Assembly: GCA_014729955.1 (NCBI GenBank)
Contig: WJJA01000515.1
Span: 1-11,917 of the forward strand
Length of the DNA stretch: 11,917 nt
From: a bacterium
GTDB lineage: Bacteria; Electryoneota; Electryoneia; Electryoneales; Electryoneaceae
Direction of reading: 5' to 3'
Shown: piece by piece, positions 1-5,862 of the stretch
Position numbering within the stretch: position 1 is the stretch's first letter
Layout: each line of letters starts with the position of its first letter
Notes under the pieces: generated by a model
Databases searched by the model: none
Told to the model about the DNA's origin: nothing
What the model saw: only the letters and a program-made list of their open reading frames with translations
Translations under genes and position numbers: made by a program

Positions 1-28
1 CATGTTGAACATGTTCCGTAAACGATAG
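1..28 (+). CDS. pntA: NAD(P) transhydrogenase alpha subunit (or its membrane part), C-terminal end only
   Basis: The reading frame that closes at the TAG at 26-28 encodes MLNMFRKR. This matches what I remember of the PntA C-terminus (E. coli ends MLKMFRKN), the tail just after the last transmembrane helix of the alpha subunit. The stop lies 13 bases before the pntB ATG, the usual tight pntA-pntB operon spacing. Some bacteria split PntA into two proteins (PntAA and PntAB), and eight residues cannot show whether this is the full-length alpha subunit or the small membrane subunit. The call rests on this short match and on the neighbour. Confidence 0.7.
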
Positions 29-41
29 GGGGTTGCCGCAC

Positions 42-1598
42 ATGTTAAGCCAAGAATTTGTCAACATTGTGTACGTGATCGCGGCGATCCTCTTCATCTT
101 CGACCTGAAGTGGATGTCGCATCCGCGTACGGCCGCCCGTGGCAATGCGGTCGGATCGCTCGGCATGCTGCTCGCCATTGTCGCGACGCTGTTGAGCACA
201 CACCTGGACTTTACCTACATCATCATCGGGCTGGCGGTCGGCGCCCTGATCGGCGCGATCGCGGCGTTGCGTGTCAAGATGACCGCCATGCCGGAAATGG
301 TCGGCCTCTTCAACGGGTTCGGCGGCGGAGCGTCGATTCTTGTCGCCGGGGCTGCTCTCGTCGCTGCGGCGGCCGGGGTGCAATCCCATGAAGCCAACAT
401 GCAGATGAAGGTCGCGACCGTCGCCACCGGCATCATCGGCTCGGTCACCTTCTTCGGCTCCTACGTCGCCTTCGGCAAGCTCGCCGAATTCCTCGCGGTC
501 AAGTGGAAACTCTACCCCTGGCAGGCGGCGATCAAGTACACCTTCAGCCTGTTGGTGATTGTCGGGGGCGTGTACTACGCCGTGACCGCCGGGATGGACC
601 AGCTCCCGCTGATGGTGGTGATGATTCTCGCTTCCATCGCCATTGCCGGCATCCTGCTGCTGAAGAAGGACCGTTTCCCCGGCATGAACGTGATCAAGTG
701 GCTCACCGCCGTGGTCGCGATTGCCTTCGCGGTCTGGGTCGTAACCGATCCGACCAACCAGTTCCTCTTCTGGACCATGGTGGCGGTGGCCGGCGTGCTG
801 GGTGTGATCCTCACCTTCTCCATCGGCGGTGCGGACATGCCGGTAGTGATTGCCCTGTTGAACTCCTACTCCGGCCTGGCCGCTGCGGCGACCGGTTTCG
901 TGATCAACAATTCCGTACTGATCATCTCGGGTTCGCTTGTCGGCGCGAGCGGTTTGATCCTCACCAACATCATGTGCAAGGCGATGAACCGCTCCCTGGT
1001 GAACGTTCTCTTCGGCACCATGGGCGCGACATCCGACAGCCAGGATGTGGATGAGGTGTACAAGAACGTCAAGTCCACCTCCTCTGAAGAGGTCGCGATG
1101 CTGCTCGAAACCGCGCAGCGCGTGGTGATTGTGCCGGGCTACGGCATGGCGGTGTCGCAAGCGCAGCACGCCGTCCGCGACCTCGGCAACCTCGTCGAGG
1201 ACAAGTTCGGCGCGCAGGTCGATTACGCGATCCATCCGGTGGCGGGACGTATGCCGGGGCACATGAACGTGCTGCTGGCCGAGGCGAATGTGCCGTATGA
1301 GAAGCTGCTGACGATGGAAGAAATCAACCCGCAACTTGAGACGGTCGATCTCTGCATCGTGATCGGTGCGAACGATGTCGTCAACCCGATCGCACGCACA
1401 GACCCGGACAGCCCGATCGCCGGCATGCCGATCATCGATGTGGACAAGGCGCGTTCGGTTGTGGTGATCAAACGTTCGCTGAGCCCCGGCTTCGCAGGTA
1501 TCCCGAACCCGCTTTTCGCCCACGACAATACGCAGATGTTCTTCTCCGACGGCAAGAAGGCGTTCCTGGAGATGATCGAAGCGGTCAAGGAGGTGTGA
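42..1598 (+). CDS. pntB: NAD(P) transhydrogenase subunit beta (PntB)
   Basis: Beta subunit of the inner-membrane proton-translocating transhydrogenase, which drives NADP+ reduction by NADH with the proton gradient (or the reverse). The first ~320 residues are the hydrophobic membrane domain, including the family motif SIGGADMPVV followed by LNSYSGLAAAATGF and IMCKAMNRS. The remainder is the soluble NADP(H)-binding domain III: GYGMAVSQAQ from about residue 366, the HPVAGRMPGHMNVLLAEA block, IGANDVVNP, SPIAGMPI and a KRS...GFAGIPNPLF end. I chose ATG at 42 (518 residues) over the in-frame TTG at 33, because the AGGGGG at 27-32 is correctly spaced for 42 and abuts the TTG. It is about 55 residues longer than E. 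coli PntB as I recall it; the extra length is membrane helices between AFGKL and SIGGADMPVV. It is the last gene of its operon. Confidence 0.97.
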   Translation: MLSQEFVNIVYVIAAILFIFDLKWMSHPRTAARGNAVGSLGMLLAIVATLLSTHLDFTYIIIGLAVGALIGAIAALRVKMTAMPEMVGLFNGFGGGASILVAGAALVAAAAGVQSHEANMQMKVATVATGIIGSVTFFGSYVAFGKLAEFLAVKWKLYPWQAAIKYTFSLLVIVGGVYYAVTAGMDQLPLMVVMILASIAIAGILLLKKDRFPGMNVIKWLTAVVAIAFAVWVVTDPTNQFLFWTMVAVAGVLGVILTFSIGGADMPVVIALLNSYSGLAAAATGFVINNSVLIISGSLVGASGLILTNIMCKAMNRSLVNVLFGTMGATSDSQDVDEVYKNVKSTSSEEVAMLLETAQRVVIVPGYGMAVSQAQHAVRDLGNLVEDKFGAQVDYAIHPVAGRMPGHMNVLLAEANVPYEKLLTMEEINPQLETVDLCIVIGANDVVNPIARTDPDSPIAGMPIIDVDKARSVVVIKRSLSPGFAGIPNPLFAHDNTQMFFSDGKKAFLEMIEAVKEV

Positions 1599-1642
1599 TC
1601 GCCGGCGGTTTGATGTACGATGATTTGATTGAAAATGAAACA

Positions 1643-1675
1643 AGCCATCCCCGGCGCCGGTCGCCGGGGATGGCT
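1643..1675 (+). terminator. Hairpin terminator after pntB
   Basis: A perfect 14-bp inverted repeat (1643-1656 with 1662-1675), GC-rich, with a 5-base loop, starts 44 bases after the pntB stop. It is followed by GTCTCATTGTG rather than a clear T-run. It is therefore a strong transcript-end hairpin, but not a textbook intrinsic terminator. Confidence 0.7.
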
Positions 1676-1696
1676 GTCTCATTGTGCATCGTAAGC

Positions 1697-1947
1697 TAAC
1701 CCGAATATTTCATGAATGAAGAAAATATTCATTTCTAAATACTATATTAACAAAATGATAGTGTCGCGCTATATGGTTTTGCTTCGGTACAGAATGTGTT
1801 CAAGGCGAATTCATCTATTCATTCCCCCTTCGGGCGGTCCCAACTGCGTCATCTGCTTTGTTGCGAAGGATTCGCGGTATTGCAATACAGCTTCATTCTT
1901 CGCGTCTCACATCTGACACAGTTTGAACTCGTGAAATATGCGGGCTA
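1697..1947 (+). repeat. MITE-like element, copy 1
   Basis: A 251-bp non-coding element counting the flanking TA at each end (1697-1698 and 1946-1947). Its left TIR is ACCCGAATATTTCATGA (1699-1715) and its right end, 1929-1945, reads TCGTGAAATATGCGGGC, a near-perfect inverse. Next comes an AT-rich arm (about 1716-1815), then a conserved GC-richer core with nested inverted repeats: 1842-1851 (AACTGCGTCA) pairs with 1914-1923, and GTATTGCAATAC is a perfect palindrome. The arm and core align with the inverted copy at 5465-5717 over their whole length. There is no transposase or convincing ORF. The TIRs plus TA on both sides suggest mobilisation in trans by an IS630/Tc1-mariner-type transposase; that part is inference. 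Confidence 0.8.
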
Positions 1948-2206
1948 ACCCGAATATTTCATGAGTGAGGAAAGCCATCTATGGTAAGGACTGGTTTTAC
2001 AAGAAGATGTTCGCCAATTTGTCACTTCTTCCCGGCGACGGTTTGTACCTTGAAGTAAAAGAGGAAAACTCTTTTATTCATTCACCCTTCGGGCAGTCCC
2101 AGGCACGTCATCTGCTTTGTTCCGAAGGTTTCGCGGTATTGCCTTACAGCATCATCCTTCGCGCCACGCATTTGACGCAGTTTGGCCTGGTGAAACATCC
2201 GGACTA
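1946..2206 (+). repeat. MITE-like element, copy 2 (diverged)
   Basis: Same element, same orientation, immediately after copy 1 and sharing its TA at 1946-1947. The left TIR is ACCCGAATATTTCATGAG (1948-1965). The right end GGTGAAACATCCGGAC (2189-2204) matches the inverse imperfectly and is followed by TA. The core (about 2078-2190) clearly matches copies 1 and 3 (ATTCA-CCCTTCGGG, GTCATCTGCTTTGTT, TTCGCGGTATTGC, TTTGACGCAGTTTG). The left arm is largely unlike them and has a higher GC content. Copy 2 is therefore older or of another subfamily. Confidence 0.72.
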
Positions 2207-2251
2207 TTGATTCCGGGATCATGATATCGGAGCTGCGCTTGTTGTCGTGAA

Positions 2252-2298
2252 ACAGGCGGTGTTTATACGAAAAACCGCAACGTATAAACACCGCCTGT
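2252..2298 (-). terminator. Long perfect hairpin, probable terminator of the minus-strand BNR gene
   Basis: An exact 18-bp inverted repeat (2252-2269 with 2281-2298, arm ACAGGCGGTGTTTATACG) surrounds an A-rich 11-base loop. It lies about 107 bases beyond the stop of the minus-strand gene at 2405-5275, where a transcript end is expected. Neither side carries a run of T beyond TTT, so it may work as a processed 3' hairpin rather than as a classical intrinsic terminator. Apart from this hairpin, I see no gene or other clear signal in 2207-2404. Confidence 0.55.
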
Positions 2299-2404
2299 CG
2301 AAACGTGCCTCAATCGCCTTGCCCGGTATCCTGCGGCTGCCGGAAGTTCAGGATTCCCCTGCGGGAAAGTCGGCACGGCCTTCAACCGGACGAGATTCTA
2401 TTGC

Positions 2405-5275
2405 TCACTTCACCAGCACAGCTTTCTGCGTCAGCATGCGACCGTCCGCTTCGGCGCGGATGATGTAGCTGCCGCTCGCGAGGCCGTCCGCTCGGAAATG
2501 CAGCAGGTGCCGGCCCGCTTCACGGGACCCATCGGCCAGCAGTGCGACTTCACGCCCCACCATGTTGTAGACCGCGACACGCAGGTCCGACGTCGCGGGG
2601 AGTTTGACCTCGACGGTGGTGCTTGCGTTGAACGGGTTCGGGAAGGCCGGGCTGAGGGCGAATTCCGACGGACGTTCCGGTTGCGACCCGCCGTCCACGC
2701 CGGTCAGCTCGATGGTGCCGGAGAAGACACCGCTGCCGTGGGTGCCGATACCGACGAAACCGTCTGTCTGACGGGCGTCGATGCTTGTGACCCAGGTATT
2801 GCCGATGACATCTTCGCCTTCCAGCACCCACTCGGTATCCTCGCCGTCCAGAACCTGGCTGGAATAGAGGCCGGTGGTGGTACCGACGAGATAGAACGGT
2901 TGTCCTTCAACGTAAACAATCTCCGCCCAGAAGCAGGAGGGTCCGTCGCCGGAGCCGTCCGGGTTCTCCTCGAGGTTGCCGCCGACGTCTGTCCAGGTGG
3001 TGCCGCCGTCAGAGGTGTAGAAGAGGGACCGCACCTCGTAGTTGGTAAAGACCACGATCGTCTTGTCCGCATCGGTCGGATCGACGGCAATGCAGTGCAC
3101 CCAGCCGCCTCCCGGGAAGTCGGGATCGGATACGTCGGTCACAGTCGCGCCGCCCAGGGCGTTATCCACGCGGAAAATCTGGGTGGGATCGGGATTGCTT
3201 TCCGCAACATCCACACTCGCATAGTAGATGATGCGTTCGGGATCGGTGGAGACGCCGAAGCCGGTGATGGAACGTGAGCCGGGGACGTTCGTGCCGGGGA
3301 TCGATTCCCAGTCGTCCGGATCGTCCACGGCATCCGGGTTACGCCACAGGTTGTCCTCATCCGCCATGTAAAAGGCACGCCAGTCGGACGGGTCGAGGTG
3401 GAACGGCGTGATCCACCAACGGAAATTGCCTGCGCTCGGTTGGCAGTAGTAGCCATCCACGAATTCACCGCTTTCATCGACGATGCCCTGGATGATCGAT
3501 CCGCCGTACTGGGTGGATGCGTAGAAGGCACGGTATCCCGGCTGTCCGCCGTCGCCGATCGCGCACGCCATACCGTCTCCGCCCCAGACGTTCTGCCAGG
3601 GTGTGGTCGCATCATCCACCATTCCGACCCAGGTGCCGTTGTCCTGCATGCCGCCGACAATCGTCGGGGATTCCTCTTCGAGCGGGTCGATGCCGATCCA
3701 GTAGAACTGCGTGGTGATGTAGCCCTCGATGTATTCCCACGGGAACGGGTTGTTCACTTCATCCATCGCGAGACTGTTTGTGGTCTTGCTGATGCCGCCG
3801 TCATGGGAGCAGTACATGATGTCGGCATTGTTCGGATCGAACGCGATCTGGTGGATGTCCGCATGGCTGCCGGGGTAGTTGATGTCGTAAGGATTCTCCG
3901 ACGGCAGGTTGCCATAGTGACGGTTGTACCCGCCGATCCAGTAGGCGTCGGAGTTGGCGTCCGTGAAGCCGTTGTCCGAACGGAACAGCACGATCCCGCC
4001 GATGTAGACGCTGTTGATGTTTTCGGGATGCACCGCCACGACCATATCATAGCCGCCCTGGGAACGGTACCGTCCGGCGAAACCGAGCTGGGACTGGTCG
4101 CTCAGGTCGGGAATGCCGCTGGTGCGCTCTTCCCACACCGGGTCATCACCGGAATCGTCCAGGTACCAGAGGCTGTGGTATTCACCACTGCCGTTGAAGC
4201 CATACCCCGGCGTCATCGCGAGGAAGAAAACCTTGGTTTCATCGGAGGGTGCGATGCCGATGGTAATACGATGGTTGGTGTTCGGGAACGAATCGGGCGT
4301 GATGTTGGTCCAGTTTTCGCCGCCGTCAGTGGAGCGGAAAATCGCCTGGCCGTTGCCGTTGATGCCGGAGGAGAGTGTAGCGTAATGGACACCGTCCGTA
4401 GTGGTGGCGATATCGGTCCAGGCGGTATTGTTGCCGAGCAGCTCTGCCGGAATGCCGAGCACCAGCTCCCAGCTCTCTCCGCCGTCTTCCGAACGGTACA
4501 CGCCCGCGAAGGCTGCCGCGAGAACAACATCGTTGTCCATGTCCAGCGGATCGACGGTTACACGAAAGACCACATCGTACGGATTCGCCTCGCCGGCAAT
4601 CGAGCTGATCGTCGATTCGAGCAGCTCCCAGCTCTCGCCGCCGTCGGTGGACTTGAAGATGCCGTTGCCGACCCACTTCGGGACACGACTGTTGATGGAA
4701 CGGCTTCCGCTGCCGGTAAACTCGCCGGTACCGTAGTACCAGGTGTCGGTGTGCCCGTCACGGGGGTCCTGCGCCACGCAGGCGACCATCGGGATCTGGC
4801 CGCGGCCGGTGGTGCGTGTCCAGGTATCGCCGGCGTCCTCCGACAGCCACATGCCGCCGGTGACACCGCCTGCAAGGATACGGTCGGAATCGGTGATGTC
4901 CACCTTCAGCGCACGGGTGCGCCCGCCGATGTTCACCGGCCCGCGCTCGTTCCAGTCCTGTGTGCTGATGGTGCGCGGCGGTGTGCTCTTGATCGCCTCG
5001 TTGAAAGCGATCCGGTCGGCATACCGCAGTTCACGGATACGAATCCCGCGCGGCACTTCACCGGTTTGCGGGTTGCGAAGACGGTACCAGTCGAATTCGT
5101 TGCGACCGTCCTTCTTGTTGCCGGCCTCCGGGGGCACGGGCACGAGGTTTTTCAGGATCTGGTCCTGGGTCAACCCGGCCTGGCGCAGCCCTTCGACCTG
5201 GTCGAGCGATACCAACCCCAGTCCGACCACGAGGAGAAAGACGACAAGGGCTGCGGGACGTAGCAAGCGGTGCAT
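2405..5275 (-). CDS. Secreted BNR/Asp-box beta-propeller protein with type IX sorting domain
   Basis: A 956-residue exported protein. The N-terminus is a signal peptide (RLLR then a hydrophobic stretch to about residue 23). The body is a sortilin/exo-sialidase-like propeller with Asp-box motifs S/T-x-D-x-G-x-x-W: SEDAGDTW (145-152), STDGGESW (209-216), SEDGGESW (262-269), STDGGENW (315-322) and TSDGGTTW (754-761). The last ~87 residues (from 870) are a Por/type IX sorting domain: FPNPFN, an LRVAVYNMVGREV strand, and an ending of the GSYIIRAEADGR...KAVLVK type. ATG at 5273-5275 has AGGAGA at 5283-5288 as ribosome binding site. Proteins with this architecture are often labelled glycosyl hydrolase or photosystem-assembly-like, but Asp-boxes alone do not show enzyme activity, and I see no sialidase catalytic set. 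The substrate is unknown. It probably sits on, or is released from, the cell surface. Confidence 0.93.
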   Translation of the reverse strand: MHRLLRPAALVVFLLVVGLGLVSLDQVEGLRQAGLTQDQILKNLVPVPPEAGNKKDGRNEFDWYRLRNPQTGEVPRGIRIRELRYADRIAFNEAIKSTPPRTISTQDWNERGPVNIGGRTRALKVDITDSDRILAGGVTGGMWLSEDAGDTWTRTTGRGQIPMVACVAQDPRDGHTDTWYYGTGEFTGSGSRSINSRVPKWVGNGIFKSTDGGESWELLESTISSIAGEANPYDVVFRVTVDPLDMDNDVVLAAAFAGVYRSEDGGESWELVLGIPAELLGNNTAWTDIATTTDGVHYATLSSGINGNGQAIFRSTDGGENWTNITPDSFPNTNHRITIGIAPSDETKVFFLAMTPGYGFNGSGEYHSLWYLDDSGDDPVWEERTSGIPDLSDQSQLGFAGRYRSQGGYDMVVAVHPENINSVYIGGIVLFRSDNGFTDANSDAYWIGGYNRHYGNLPSENPYDINYPGSHADIHQIAFDPNNADIMYCSHDGGISKTTNSLAMDEVNNPFPWEYIEGYITTQFYWIGIDPLEEESPTIVGGMQDNGTWVGMVDDATTPWQNVWGGDGMACAIGDGGQPGYRAFYASTQYGGSIIQGIVDESGEFVDGYYCQPSAGNFRWWITPFHLDPSDWRAFYMADEDNLWRNPDAVDDPDDWESIPGTNVPGSRSITGFGVSTDPERIIYYASVDVAESNPDPTQIFRVDNALGGATVTDVSDPDFPGGGWVHCIAVDPTDADKTIVVFTNYEVRSLFYTSDGGTTWTDVGGNLEENPDGSGDGPSCFWAEIVYVEGQPFYLVGTTTGLYSSQVLDGEDTEWVLEGEDVIGNTWVTSIDARQTDGFVGIGTHGSGVFSGTIELTGVDGGSQPERPSEFALSPAFPNPFNASTTVEVKLPATSDLRVAVYNMVGREVALLADGSREAGRHLLHFRADGLASGSYIIRAEADGRMLTQKAVLVK

Positions 5276-5364
5276 GGGAGGGTCTCCTGTTGCGTTCCTA
5301 CCGGCTCGGTGGGAAAATACGTGTTTCCATGTACTAATCTAGCTTCTCCATGAGCGGATTGCCG

Positions 5365-5401
5365 AAAAAACGCAAAGTCCCGCTCTCCTCGTTGAGCGGG
5401 A
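5365..5401 (-). terminator. Possible minus-strand terminator upstream of the BNR gene
   Basis: An 8-bp stem (5378-5385 with 5394-5401, TCCCGCTC/GAGCGGGA) with an 8-base loop. On the minus strand it is followed after CTTTGCG by TTTTTT (5370-5365). It would end transcripts coming from the interrupted gene whose start is at 5766, before the BNR gene begins. The gap between stem and T-run is longer than usual. Confidence 0.4.
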
Positions 5402-5464
5402 ATGGGAGACACATGCGGTATGACAAACGATCGCTGCCGGCATCAGAAGAGCCCTTTGCATCGT

Positions 5465-5717
5465 TAACCCGAATATTTCACGAGTTCAAACTGCGTCAGA
5501 TGCGAGGCGCGAAGGAGAAAGCTGTATGGCAATACCGCGAATCCTTCGTAACAAAGCAGATGACGCAGTTGGGACCGCCCCCGAAGGGGGAATGAATAGA
5601 TGAGTTTGACCTGGACACAATCTGTGTCAGAGAAAATCTGTATAGCATGACATTATCTTATTGTTAATATAACATTTAGAAAATAATGATCTCGCCATTC
5701 ATGAGATATTCGGGCTA
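5465..5717 (-). repeat. MITE-like element, copy 3 (inverted)
   Basis: A 253-bp element in inverse orientation to copies 1 and 2, bounded by TA at 5465-5466 and 5716-5717. TIRs are ACCCGAATATTTCACGA (5467-5483) and TCATGAGATATTCGGGC (5699-5715). Its reverse complement aligns to copy 1 throughout, including the AT-rich arm (the TTTCTAAAT, TATATTAACAA and CTCATCTATTCATTC blocks). The core fold is best preserved here: 5489-5498 pairs perfectly with 5561-5570 (AACTGCGTCA/TGACGCAGTT), and CGAAGGA at 5510-5516 pairs with TCCTTCG at 5542-5548 around an inner GTAT/ATAC hairpin. It interrupts the gene starting at 5766. Confidence 0.82.
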
Positions 5718-5766
5718 GAATGGCGAACGCGATCAGCAACAGACTTGTGAACAGTTTGGACTTCAT
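5653..5766 (-). pseudogene. 5' stub of a signal-peptide gene cut off by MITE-like copy 3
   Basis: On the minus strand, ATG at 5764-5766 follows a purine-rich GAGAGAGGGGG ribosome-binding region. It opens a frame reading MKSKLFTSLLLIAFAIL, a typical export signal with a charged start and hydrophobic core. After about 17 codons the frame enters the TIR of copy 3 and continues as ARISHEWRDHYF... to a stop at 5653-5655, giving 37 residues. The native gene therefore seems to have been truncated by the insertion. On the far side, 5334-5465 (minus) has a 43-codon open frame ending FFGNPLMEKLD that could be its 3' remnant. Removing the element and one TA does not join the two in the same frame, so further decay, or an unrelated fragment, must be assumed. 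Original function unknown. Confidence 0.5.
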
Positions 5767-5862
5767 GGAAATCCCCCTCTCTCGGAGTTTGTTATTGAAC
5801 CACAATCACCACAATAGTACATTAAAAGAAGCAAAACAATTATAATGACTACGGGAGGGGTG
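5767..5862. promoter_or_regulatory. Divergent AT-rich promoter region
   Basis: This AT-rich gap separates two divergent starts: the interrupted minus-strand gene (ATG 5766) and the plus-strand propeller gene (ATG 5863). It contains the symmetric ATTATAAT block at 5839-5846, which offers a TATAAT on both strands, and a short direct repeat CACAAT-CAC-CACAAT at about 5801-5813. I see no convincing -35 for either direction, and the plus-strand TATAAT lies very near the ribosome-binding site. The location is well supported; the exact boxes are not. Confidence 0.35.

Noticed and set aside
45..1682. 545-residue open frame on the minus strand across pntB
   Set aside because: It is antisense to an unmistakable pntB, rich in His/Arg/Asp as expected for the complement of GC-rich codons, and has no recognisable domain.
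1697..2206. CRISPR array or tandem satellite
   Set aside because: There are only two adjacent ~255-bp units with terminal inverted repeats and diverged interiors; no short direct repeats with spacers.
2082..2291. Peptide KLRQMRGAK...QYRE-F-TKQMT conserved among the repeats, suggesting a small protein
   Set aside because: Similar peptides arise from the repeat core in all three copies, but starts differ, upstream sequence is unrelated and the core is palindromic. Nucleotide structure explains the conservation better.
3398..5263. 621-residue open frame on the plus strand inside the BNR gene
   Set aside because: It is a shadow of the minus-strand gene, which has a signal peptide, Asp-boxes and a type IX tail; the plus-strand product has no domain and no ribosome binding site.
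5350..5595. Open frame with PKKRKV, identical to the SV40 nuclear localisation signal
   Set aside because: The frame runs through a terminator-like hairpin into MITE-like copy 3. The motif is a chance six-residue match in a bacterial non-coding region.
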